Source of the DNA: Streptomyces dysideae
Lineage (GTDB): Bacteria > Actinomycetota > Actinomycetes > Streptomycetales > Streptomycetaceae
Length of the DNA stretch: 64,000 bases
Direction: 5' to 3'
NCBI RefSeq assembly: GCF_001514305.1
Contig: NZ_KQ949114.1
Location: 32,089-96,088 of the forward strand
Shown here in pieces: positions 7,427-15,753 of the stretch; the stretch's first letter is position 1; each line of letters opens with the position of its first letter. The translations under genes were made by a program, and so were the position numbers. The notes below the pieces were generated by a model. It did no database searches, was not told the origin of the DNA, and saw only the letters and a list, made by a program, of their open reading frames with translations.

Positions 7427-10336
7427 TCAGGGGTGCGGGCGGGGAAGGGTCTCCAGGGCCGTGGCGAGGCCGGTGGCGTCGGTGCCTATCTTGCGGTAGA
7501 CGCGGGACAGCAGCTGCCGCACGCCCTGCTCGGTGAGGCGGAGGTCCTTCGCGATCACTCCCACCGGGTGGCCCTGTACCGCCAGTTCGGCCGTTCGTCG
7601 TTCATGAGCAGTGAGCATGTCCGTCTGCGCGTAGCGCAGGGGCAACGGCCGCAGCCCGGCCCCTGAGAGCTCTTCCCTGGCCTGGGCGGCGAGGGCCTCG
7701 GCACCACAGTGGACGGCGCCTTCCAGCCCCTGGTAGAGCCGGTCGGCGGCCTCCTGCACCCGCCCGTTCCGGGAGAGCGCGGCGCCGTGCCCGACGAGCG
7801 CACGAGCCAGCTCGTAGGACGCGGGTGACCCCTCCAGGTGTTCGACGGCCTCGGCGTGCAGGTCGAGCGCGGCCGAGCCGCCCGTCACCTCGGCCTCGAT
7901 GCGGAGAGCCTGGCCGATCGCGGAGGCCGCACCGAAGTCCCGCGCCCGCTTGACGGCGTCCCGGGCGAGGGAGACCGCCCGATCGGGCGCGGTGGGGGCG
8001 AGGACGGACGCGAGGTTCAGCTGCCATGGGCACCAGGCGGGATTGCGCCAGGTCCGTGACTCCAGCCAGTCCCCGACGCTGGACAACAGCCGTGCCGCCT
8101 CCGGGCGTCGCTCCTCCGCCAGGAGCAGTTCGGCGTACACCGTGCGGGGATCGGGGAAGATGACGGCGTTCGGGACCACGTCGCCGAAGTGGTAGGAGTC
8201 GGCGAGCCGACGTGCGTCGGCGGTCCGGCCGCGGGCCAGCAGGATCTGGATGAGGATGCCGATGGCGAACCACTGGGCGGGCACCGCGCCTTCGACGCGC
8301 TCGGCGGTGCGCAGCCCGGCCCGTACGAGTTCTTCCGCCTCGGCGAGGCAGCCGCGGCGGTAGCGGATGTAGCCGAAGAGGGTCTGGCCCTGCGCCAGGT
8401 GGGAGCCGCGCCAGCCCTTGTGCTCGCACTCGGCCATACCCTTGCTGAACAGCTCTTCGGCCCGCCACGGCTGGTCGCAGTACATGAACAGCAGGGCGAC
8501 CGCCACGGGCACCTCGAAGCCGCGGTTCTCGTCGGTCCAGCTCATCCCCCCGATCAGGGCCTCCTCGGCGTGCCCGAGGGCGGTCCGGCGCGGCTCGCCG
8601 CGCACCAGCGCGTCCCACGCCCGCAGGCCGAGGACGTAGCGCTCTTCCAGGCCGCGGCCGGTCAGCTTGGCGGCCAGCCGCGTCAGCCGGCGCGAGCGGG
8701 CGGACGAGTCGGCCTCGTCGGTGCGGAACGCGCTCCATACGAGGTGATCGGCCTGCATGCGCAGTCTGATACGCGGATTGCGGGCCTGCCGTGCCTCGTC
8801 GGCGGCCACGGCCGCGGCCTCGGTCAGCCGGTCGGTGTGAGCCAGTGCCTGGGTCAGCCGGTAGACGATGGACGCGCGGAGGTCCGGGTCGATTCCGGGC
8901 TCCGTCAGCGCCTCCTGGAGATGGCTGACCGTGGCTGTGGGCTCGATCAGGAAGGTCGAGCAGGCGAGCTCGTGGAGGAGCGCGGCGCGGTCTTCCGGAG
9001 GAGGCGGTTCCTGCAGAGCTCGGGTCAGCATGCGCCGGGCGGCCTCCGGGGCCCCGGCGCGGAGATACTCACGCGCGGCGGCGCGCAGGCACGCGACCGC
9101 CTCGGGCCGGCCGTCGCAGGGAACCTCCAGCAGGTGCCGGGCGGCAGCAGAGGGGCCGAACCCGGCCGCGTGGGCGGCCTCGGCGGCCGCGTTGTGCATG
9201 CCGACCCGCAAGCCCGAGGGGATGGCGCGGTAGATCGTCGTGGCGATCAGCGGGTGGACGAATTCCAGGCTGTCCCCGGGCCCGTCGCCGTCCGCGAGGA
9301 TGCGGGAGGCGCGCAGCTTCTCGGTCGCCTCGGCGGCCTCCTCGCAGCCGACCACCGCGATGCCGGCGGCAAGCTCTGGTGAGAAGGTCCCACCCAGCAC
9401 GGCAGCGGCCCACGCGAAGCGGACTGTGCTCGGGCCGAGCCGGTTCAGGCGCTCGATCAGTCCGGGGCCCTTGACCGCTGCGGCGAGGTCCCGCATCACG
9501 GGCAAATCGTCCTGGGTTCCCTTCACCTGCCGTTCGCCGAGCCTGATGGCCAGTTCGACGGCCTCGAACGGGCTTCCGCCGGTGACCGTCCAGCACTCGT
9601 CGCAGAATTCGTCCTCGGCTTCCTCACCCACTTCGTCCCTGACGATCCGCGCCACACTGGCCTTGCCGAGCGGAGACAGGGCATGAGGGCGCTTCTCGTG
9701 GCGCTCGACGAGCGTGCGGAAAGAGGTCGCGTCGGGCGGGAGTTCGTCGGATCGGTAGGCCACGACGATCAGAAGCGGGAGGTCCGCGACCCGGGGCGCG
9801 AAGGAGGCGAGCCAGTCGAGGGATTCGGCATCGGCCCAGTGCATGTCGTCCAGGAGCAGAACGAGAGGCGCGTTCATCACCGTGAGGCGCGTCATGACCC
9901 AGTCGAGGCCGTCGCGCACTCCGGTCGGGTCCGGCATCCGGGCGGTGTCCGTCGCCTCGAGGCCGAGCGCGGCGCCGACTATGCCGTACCAGCTGCCCAG
10001 GAAGGCCCGACGCTCCGTTTCGCCCATCATGGCCAGGGCGGGCTGCATGACTTGGCGGACGACGCGGAACGCCAGCCCCTGCTCCTTCTCGCCGCCCTTG
10101 CCCGAGACCACCGTGAATCCGTGTGCGGCGGCGCGGGCGCGCGCCGCCGCGACGAGTGTGGTCTTGCCCAGCCCGCCCTCACCGGTGAGGGCGAGCAACC
10201 CGCCGCGCGGCGCCTGGGGCACGCCGTCGACGGCGTCACGGAGGGCCGACAACGCGGAGTCGAGTGCCTGGAGTTCCTGGTCGCGTTCGAGTAGAGGCCG
10301 GTGTTCGGTGATCGGTTGCCGCAGCCCATGGGTCAT
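7427..10336 (-). CDS. LAL-type LuxR transcriptional regulator with AAA ATPase (copy 1)
   Basis: The 969-residue protein has an N-terminal NTPase with Walker A GEGGLGKTT (52-60) and Walker B LVLLLDDMHWAD (158-169), a long helical TPR-like middle, and a C-terminal LuxR-type helix-turn-helix beginning LTAHERRTAELAVQGHPVG (about residue 905 on). This is the MalT/LAL architecture, large ATP-dependent activators common in Streptomyces secondary-metabolite clusters. It is clearly paralogous to the 29.7-32.6 kb gene along its full length. It is the first gene next to the terpene synthase/P450 pair, on the same strand but 200 bp downstream of it, so control of that pair is plausible but inferred. Confidence 0.92.
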   Translation of the reverse strand: MTHGLRQPITEHRPLLERDQELQALDSALSALRDAVDGVPQAPRGGLLALTGEGGLGKTTLVAAARARAAAHGFTVVSGKGGEKEQGLAFRVVRQVMQPALAMMGETERRAFLGSWYGIVGAALGLEATDTARMPDPTGVRDGLDWVMTRLTVMNAPLVLLLDDMHWADAESLDWLASFAPRVADLPLLIVVAYRSDELPPDATSFRTLVERHEKRPHALSPLGKASVARIVRDEVGEEAEDEFCDECWTVTGGSPFEAVELAIRLGERQVKGTQDDLPVMRDLAAAVKGPGLIERLNRLGPSTVRFAWAAAVLGGTFSPELAAGIAVVGCEEAAEATEKLRASRILADGDGPGDSLEFVHPLIATTIYRAIPSGLRVGMHNAAAEAAHAAGFGPSAAARHLLEVPCDGRPEAVACLRAAAREYLRAGAPEAARRMLTRALQEPPPPEDRAALLHELACSTFLIEPTATVSHLQEALTEPGIDPDLRASIVYRLTQALAHTDRLTEAAAVAADEARQARNPRIRLRMQADHLVWSAFRTDEADSSARSRRLTRLAAKLTGRGLEERYVLGLRAWDALVRGEPRRTALGHAEEALIGGMSWTDENRGFEVPVAVALLFMYCDQPWRAEELFSKGMAECEHKGWRGSHLAQGQTLFGYIRYRRGCLAEAEELVRAGLRTAERVEGAVPAQWFAIGILIQILLARGRTADARRLADSYHFGDVVPNAVIFPDPRTVYAELLLAEERRPEAARLLSSVGDWLESRTWRNPAWCPWQLNLASVLAPTAPDRAVSLARDAVKRARDFGAASAIGQALRIEAEVTGGSAALDLHAEAVEHLEGSPASYELARALVGHGAALSRNGRVQEAADRLYQGLEGAVHCGAEALAAQAREELSGAGLRPLPLRYAQTDMLTAHERRTAELAVQGHPVGVIAKDLRLTEQGVRQLLSRVYRKIGTDATGLATALETLPRPHP

Positions 10337-10359
10337 GTGGTCTACCGCTTCCTGTGGTT

Positions 10360-10382
10360 GCTCCCCGTCGGACGGGGCGAGC
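10360..10382. promoter_or_regulatory. GC-rich inverted repeat in the leader of LAL copy 1
   Basis: GCTCCCCGTC and GACGGGGCGAGC form an imperfect hairpin 24-46 bases upstream of the LAL start at 10336. No T-run follows, so it is more likely an operator or leader structure than a terminator. The rest of 10337-10537 shows no gene. Confidence 0.35.
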
Positions 10383-10537
10383 GTACGCCCTCATGGACGC
10401 CCCTTGACGGGTTGGAACAGGAGGTCGGCAGGGAAGGGTGAATTTTCCGCAGGAGGGATACGGGTCTTAGCTTTTCGGGTATTATGCCCCGCTCCGGCTT
10501 GAGGCCCCTCCGTTGCGGGCGACCGGTCGGCAGAGAC

Positions 10538-11554
10538 TCAGGGCACGGCGGATGCCGCCGTCGTGGCCGCGTACCGCGGCACGGTACGGGACCAGAAGTA
10601 GCATCCGCGGATCCAGCCGGCCATGCCCTCCACATAGCCGACGCCGGCTGGGCTCAACTCCGGCCTGATCTCACCGTAGAGCTCCTCGAACTCGCTGATC
10701 GTGCTGTTGATGCGCCGGATGGCCAGCGTGACGGCCACCGGCAGGGAGCACTGGTGTGCGCGCTGGTAGGCAAGGGCCAGATTGATCACGCCACCCGCCC
10801 GCTGCTCCTTCACCGCGGAGAAGAGGTCGGCGATCCACACCGCCGCGTCGGCCGACAGCCGCCCCAGGCGCCGCATGACGGGATGCCGGAGTTCCTCCGG
10901 GGCCAGCTCGTACGGCTGCGCGGCCTCGCACAGTGGGTGGAACGGCTCGACGCCCGCGATGAGGGAACGAATGGACCGGCACAGCCCGCTCCCCAGAGGG
11001 ACGGAGTCGGTCTGGGCCACCGCTTCGTACAGCAGACCATGCACGTACTCACGGCTGTTCCAGGCCCATCGTGCGGCCTGAGCGGGCGTGCACCGTTCCT
11101 GGACCTGCCGATGGAGATCGGCCAGGGCGGCACCGAGCGGGGTGTCGGGCGGTTGGCCGTTCCGCAGGATCCCGACGCTCTCGCACAGCATGGGCAGCAG
11201 CAGGCCGGGCCGCTGCCGGCCGACGTCTTCCGCCCGATCGTCGAAGACGAACTGGTAGGCGATCTGGTTGGCCATGATCTGGAGGAGGCCGGAATCCATG
11301 GTCGGGCTGTTGTAGGCAGCGAGTTCGGCGGGGCGCGTATAGGAGATCATGGCCGCCACCGCCGGCTCATCGGTGAGCCCCCAGGTACTCAGCCATTCGT
11401 CGACGCCTGTTGCCGCTTCCGATGCGTGGGGATTGCTCTGGAACGGGAAGGGCATGTAGAGGTTCGCGTCGATCAGCTCCCGTAGATTGACGGCGGGAAT
11501 TCCGCCCGCCGCTGCGAGCGTGATTTCCTCATGTGTCGTGGACACTGTCGCCAC
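10538..11554 (-). CDS. Class I terpene synthase (sesquiterpene-cyclase type, atypical NSE motif)
   Basis: The 338-residue length is typical for a bacterial class I terpene cyclase. The aspartate-rich Mg-binding motif is present in YQFVFDDRAED (about residues 97-107), and the conserved C-terminal RY pair appears as WSRTVPRY. The NSE triad (N-D-x-x-S-x-x-x-E) reads ADLFSAVKE at about residues 245-253: Ser and Glu are kept but the first Asn is Ala. That residue normally binds a Mg ion, so catalysis may be altered or the product unusual. The start overlaps the 3' end of the P450 gene by 26 bp, implying co-transcription. Substrate (FPP or GPP/GGPP) cannot be told. Confidence 0.88.
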   Translation of the reverse strand: MATVSTTHEEITLAAAGGIPAVNLRELIDANLYMPFPFQSNPHASEAATGVDEWLSTWGLTDEPAVAAMISYTRPAELAAYNSPTMDSGLLQIMANQIAYQFVFDDRAEDVGRQRPGLLLPMLCESVGILRNGQPPDTPLGAALADLHRQVQERCTPAQAARWAWNSREYVHGLLYEAVAQTDSVPLGSGLCRSIRSLIAGVEPFHPLCEAAQPYELAPEELRHPVMRRLGRLSADAAVWIADLFSAVKEQRAGGVINLALAYQRAHQCSLPVAVTLAIRRINSTISEFEELYGEIRPELSPAGVGYVEGMAGWIRGCYFWSRTVPRYAATTAASAVP

Positions 11555-13013
11555 CTGCCGTTCGGGGGTCGTGGAAGCCAGGGGTTGCCTTTGCCCGGGG
11601 TGCGAGGGAGTACGCGCCAGGCGGTGTCCTCACCGGCCGTTGTGCTCGCGGTTCGCAGACCATCACCAATTCCCTCGGCCCCAACGACGCCGCGGGGCGC
11701 AGCCGTTCGACGTGTCCGGGCAGATGGCGCAGCCGCCAGTGGCGGGCGATGAACGCGACGGCCACCGTGGCTTCCGCCATGGCGAACGTCTCGCCGATGC
11801 ATTTCCGCGTGCCAGCGGCGAACGGAATCATCGCTCCGGGCGGGACGGCGACGGCCCGCCCCGGCAGCCAGCGGTCGGGGAGGAAGCGGTCGGGGTCGGG
11901 GAACGAGGCGGGGTCGTGGTGCAGGAGGTACGGGCTGTACAGGACGGTGGCACCCCGCGGGAGACGGTGCCCGCCAAGAGCCGTCTCCTTGGTGGTGACC
12001 CGGGTGAAGAGCCAGCCGGGCGGGCGGTGGCGAAGGGTCTCGGTGAGGACGCACCGGGTGTGGACCAGGCTCGGCAGCTCGTCGCGGCCGGGCGGCCGCC
12101 CTGCGGCGAGTACGGAGTCGACCTCGGAGTGCAGACGGCGTTCCTCCTCGGGATGCCGCGCCAGGAGCTCGAAGGCGGAGGCGAGGCACAGGGAGGTGCT
12201 CTCGACTCCGGCGAACATCAGCGTGAACACCTGGCTGCGGACTTCCCGTTCGGTGATCGCCGCCGCTTCGCCGTCGCTCCGCGCGGCCGCCAGCAGGACC
12301 CCCAGCAGGTCGTCCCGCTCACCTGGGGGAGTGTCTCGTCGGCGCTCGGCGATGGCCGCGTCGACGATCGCGCGCAGGCGGTCGGAAGCGTGCCGGTAAC
12401 GCCGGTTCGCGGGCGTGGGAACACGGAACAGGGCGTCGACCGGCACCACCGTCCGGAGGAACAGGCCGCGGACGATGGTGACGAGGCAGCTGTGCACCTC
12501 GGCGGCCGTCGCGGCGTCGAGCGAGTCGGAGAAGAGGACGCGGCTGAGCACCCGGGCCGACAGCGTCAGCATGGTCGCGCTGATGTCGACCTCCTGCCCG
12601 GCCCGCCACTCGCGGCACACCGACTCCACTTCCTCGCCCATCAGTTCCGTATGGTCGGCGACGCGGGCCTTGCGGAAGCCGGGTTGGAGAAGCCTGCGCT
12701 GCCGCTGGTGGGCTTGATGGCGACACGTACCGACGCCGTCACCCAGCAGCGTCCGCAGCCTGTCGTAGAGCGGGCCCCCCTTGTCGAAGGTGCGCGCGTC
12801 CATGAGCACCTGGTGGACCAGCTCCGGGTGGCACGCCACCCAGGCGTGCAGGGGACCCAGGCGAATCTCCACCAGATCCCCGTGAGCGGGTAAAGAATTC
12901 AGAAAAGCCAGCGGTCGCCGAAACAAAGCGATACCGTGGCCGACGGTGGGGAATATGCCTGGCGCAATCCCCACTCTCCATGCATGTCCCGGTTCAGGCA
13001 CAACATGACTCAT
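11529..13013 (-). CDS. Cytochrome P450, partner of terpene synthase
   Basis: The 494-residue protein has the I-helix AGVEST (oxygen-activation site), the K-helix E-x-x-R as ETLR, the PERF-like DPDRFLPDRW, and the haem-binding FAAGTRKCIGETFA with its cysteine ligand. Length and the RVTTKETALGGHRLPRG region resemble PtlI-type terpene oxygenases rather than short soluble polyketide P450s. The start is ATG 13013, which has AGGGGGG seven bases upstream; an in-frame extension to 13157 lacks support. A TTA leucine codon lies at 12891-12893 (codon 41), predicting dependence on bldA. It overlaps the terpene synthase start, and likely oxidises the cyclase product. Redox partners are not encoded here. 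Confidence 0.9.
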   Translation of the reverse strand: MSHVVPEPGHAWRVGIAPGIFPTVGHGIALFRRPLAFLNSLPAHGDLVEIRLGPLHAWVACHPELVHQVLMDARTFDKGGPLYDRLRTLLGDGVGTCRHQAHQRQRRLLQPGFRKARVADHTELMGEEVESVCREWRAGQEVDISATMLTLSARVLSRVLFSDSLDAATAAEVHSCLVTIVRGLFLRTVVPVDALFRVPTPANRRYRHASDRLRAIVDAAIAERRRDTPPGERDDLLGVLLAAARSDGEAAAITEREVRSQVFTLMFAGVESTSLCLASAFELLARHPEEERRLHSEVDSVLAAGRPPGRDELPSLVHTRCVLTETLRHRPPGWLFTRVTTKETALGGHRLPRGATVLYSPYLLHHDPASFPDPDRFLPDRWLPGRAVAVPPGAMIPFAAGTRKCIGETFAMAEATVAVAFIARHWRLRHLPGHVERLRPAASLGPRELVMVCEPRAQRPVRTPPGAYSLAPRAKATPGFHDPRTAGGDSVHDT

Positions 13014-13196
13014 CGAAACCCCCCTGTCTCGATCGGCACACGAAGTCGGTGACTGCTCCACCGAGCTGGCGCTTGATTCATGTCCTGCCCATTTCGCCCA
13101 GCGGTCGCTTTCACGAAACCTTTCTGCACGGGGGCGCACAGGAGCACGGAGAAGCAAAAAGAAGCGTGCGGCCGGGTCGGTTCGACGGGCCGTAAA

Positions 13197-13228
13197 GCGG
13201 TCCCGCCCGTTGGAAGGGGCGGGACCGC
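13197..13228 (-). terminator. Strong hairpin downstream of the acylase gene
   Basis: A perfect 12-bp inverted repeat (GCGGTCCCGCCC / GGGCGGGACCGC, loop of 8) begins 8 bases after the acylase stop at 13236. No T-run follows, as is common for Streptomyces terminators. It separates the acylase transcript from the P450 promoter region (13014-13196). Confidence 0.75.
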
Positions 13229-13235
13229 GTCCCTG

Positions 13236-15644
13236 TCAGCTGCGTTCGCGCACCGACACCACGCTCAACGCGGGCGAAGACAGGATGTCCTTCTCACAGA
13301 ACCGCGACGTCACCCACCTCTCCCCGGAGAACAACGGGGTCTGGTCGCTGAAGTGGGGCGAGTTGGGGTTCGAGGACTGGGAGTACGACAACAGCGTGCG
13401 GGCCACCGGGCAGCGGCTGTCGTCCCAGCCGACCGCCTGGAGGTGGCTGGAACCGAACGGCACCTCCGTATAGGCGCCGTCCGCCGCGTTCCACGTCGGC
13501 TCGATCACGTTCCACACGCCGAGCTGCCCCGCACCGCCCGGAATCGGCAGGCGCTCGCCGCCCCGGACGACGAACTGCCGGTCACCGAGCGGCGCGTCCA
13601 GCGCGGTGCCCGCCGCCCGCAGTTCCGCCACCGTGTCCGCGAGGGCCGTGGCGACACCGGGAGCGTCGGTGTCGAGCGTGTTCGGGGTACGGACCGGGTC
13701 CGCCGCCGAGAACGGCACCTTCCACACCTCGGCGGGTGGCACCAGCTGCGTCATCCGGCGCCAGAACCGGTCGAAGAGCAGCGCTCCCCGGCTGCCGGTG
13801 TCCATGGTGCGGTCCCACTTCTTCAGCACCCCGCACGCCTGGGACACGTCCACGGCCGTCCCGCCGCTGCCCGTCGCCGTACCGCCGGGCAGCGCCGCAC
13901 ACGCCCGCGCCACGTCCTCCGCGGCGAGATCACCCGCGGGCACCCGGTTGGCGAACTGCTGCTCCTGCAGGTCCCGTACGGTCAGACCACCGCGCTCGGC
14001 CATCGCCGCCACGTCCTCGATCCCGCCGCGGGTGCGCAGACCGAGCTGCGTGCCGACCGTGCCGAAGATCCGCTCGTACCCGGTGACCGGCTGGTCGGCG
14101 TTGGTCATCCAGGCGGTGCCGTTCGAGTTCTCCGCGTACGGCGCGTCCTTCAGCGTCGGCATCCTCGCCGGTCCGAACATCCCCGGCCGTACGGCGTCGG
14201 CGTCGCTGCCGAGGGCGCAGTCGCCGCGCGAGCCGTCGAGGACCGCGATCCCGGACGCCGGGTACATGGTCCTGCCGAGCTCCGTCGAGCAGCGCTCCGC
14301 CAACTCGTCGGTGATCCGGGGGAGTACCTGCGACTGGGTGAAGAGGGAGTGCCCCGAGCGGTCGGCGGCAAGCGTGTTCACCCACGGGATGCCCTGGTGG
14401 CGGCCGAGGGCTTTCAGGACGTCGTCAGTGCTCCGCGCCTTGCCGAAGGCGAGCGAGGTGTCGGTGAAGCGCAGGTTCGCCGCGTTCGGGTCGTACAGCG
14501 CGTACGCCGTCGTGCTGGTCCACGGCAGCGGGACCTGCGAGCTGAGGGAGGTGACGACCGGGCCGTAACGCGTCCACCACTGGGTGCGGGTGACCGGCTC
14601 GCCGTCCTGCACCGCGACCGTCACGGTCCGCTTCGTCATGCGCTCCCGCTTGCCGTCCACCAGATACGTCGTCGGATCGGCCGGATCCAGCGTCAGCTGG
14701 TGGAAGTTGGCCGGAATGCCCGTCGAGACCGTGTGGCTCCACGCCACCCGCGAGTTGAACCCGATGGCGATCACCGGAGAGCCGAGCAGCGAGCCACCGG
14801 AGACGTTCAGCTCGCCGGGAATCGTCAGCTGCGACTGCCAGAAGCGGCGCCCGCCCTGCCAGGGGTAGTGCGGATTGCCGAGCAGCAGCCCGCTCCCGCT
14901 CGCGGTCGTGTCGCCGTGGAAGGCGACCGCGTTGGAGCCCATGCCGGCGTCGGCCCACAGCTCGCGCGCGGCGTCCGCCGCAGCCTTCTTGGAAGGCGTG
15001 GCGGGGGAGGAGACCCCGGCCGTCGGTGGCCGCGCGCTCGTGATCGTCTCCACGAAACGACCCTCGCCCGAGATCACGGTGATGGCGTGGGCGCGGGCGG
15101 CCACGTCGAGCGCGGTGACCGGCCGGACCCAGGAGGCGTCCGCGCAGGCGGGATCCGTGATCGCGTTCTTCTGCAGCCAGGCGTTGTAACCGGCCGCCCA
15201 GCCGCGCATCAGGTCGCGGACCTCGCGGCTCGGGCCGAGGGGAGCGGGCTCGGCGAGCAGCCTCTCCACGGTCCGGCTCTCCCGGACACCGCGGAAGTAC
15301 AGGTCGCTGGTGAGATTGGTGCGGGCCGCCGACAGCGCGCCGTCCGTGGCCGCGTCGGCGCCGAAATGGCGTGAGCGCTCGCCGCGCAGGGTCACGAAGC
15401 CGTCGGCGAGCGTGCACACCTGGTCGGCGGCCTGGGCCCAGCCCTCACCGAAGCCGAGGCCGGCGTAGTTCTTCGCGAGGATGTGCGGAATGCCGTACTC
15501 GGTGTAGCGGATGACGGCGGACAGACCGCCGTGCGAGGGACGGTCCTGCCGGTCCTGTGGCTCGGCCGCGGCCGCCGGCAGCGCGGATGTGGCGGTGAGC
15601 AGGGCTAAGGCCGTGACGGCGAGCCGTCTCAGGCGGGTGGGCAT
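13236..15644 (-). CDS. Secreted penicillin-acylase family N-terminal-nucleophile amidohydrolase
   Basis: The 802-residue precursor starts with a Sec signal peptide (RRLAVTALALLTATSALPAAAA). After the alpha-chain and a spacer, the self-cleavage site appears as GMGSNAVAFHGD (about residues 243-254): Ser of GSNA becomes the N-terminal nucleophile of the beta-chain. HPHYPW-type segment is present as GNPHYPWQGG. Size and motifs match the aculeacin A/cyclic lipopeptide acylase and AHL-acylase (AhlM) group, which hydrolyse fatty-acyl amide bonds. It is predicted to be secreted and to act on lipopeptides or acyl-homoserine lactones. ATG 15644 has GGGAGG eight bases upstream. A TTA codon (15606-15608, codon 13) lies inside the signal peptide, suggesting bldA control. 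Confidence 0.9.
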   Translation of the reverse strand: MPTRLRRLAVTALALLTATSALPAAAAEPQDRQDRPSHGGLSAVIRYTEYGIPHILAKNYAGLGFGEGWAQAADQVCTLADGFVTLRGERSRHFGADAATDGALSAARTNLTSDLYFRGVRESRTVERLLAEPAPLGPSREVRDLMRGWAAGYNAWLQKNAITDPACADASWVRPVTALDVAARAHAITVISGEGRFVETITSARPPTAGVSSPATPSKKAAADAARELWADAGMGSNAVAFHGDTTASGSGLLLGNPHYPWQGGRRFWQSQLTIPGELNVSGGSLLGSPVIAIGFNSRVAWSHTVSTGIPANFHQLTLDPADPTTYLVDGKRERMTKRTVTVAVQDGEPVTRTQWWTRYGPVVTSLSSQVPLPWTSTTAYALYDPNAANLRFTDTSLAFGKARSTDDVLKALGRHQGIPWVNTLAADRSGHSLFTQSQVLPRITDELAERCSTELGRTMYPASGIAVLDGSRGDCALGSDADAVRPGMFGPARMPTLKDAPYAENSNGTAWMTNADQPVTGYERIFGTVGTQLGLRTRGGIEDVAAMAERGGLTVRDLQEQQFANRVPAGDLAAEDVARACAALPGGTATGSGGTAVDVSQACGVLKKWDRTMDTGSRGALLFDRFWRRMTQLVPPAEVWKVPFSAADPVRTPNTLDTDAPGVATALADTVAELRAAGTALDAPLGDRQFVVRGGERLPIPGGAGQLGVWNVIEPTWNAADGAYTEVPFGSSHLQAVGWDDSRCPVARTLLSYSQSSNPNSPHFSDQTPLFSGERWVTSRFCEKDILSSPALSVVSVRERS

Positions 15645-15753
15645 CGTGCCTCCCAACATCATTGAGGAAAGGGGCAGTTGAACGAAACAACGGGTACGTG
15701 TCCCTCCTCAGGTGTCTTGACCTCCCTCCGTGACGCACCGAGGATCATGTGTC

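Noticed and set aside
13080..15374. Long plus-strand open frame across the acylase region
   Set aside because: Arg/His/Gly-rich, no motif, and fully antisense to the well-supported acylase gene.
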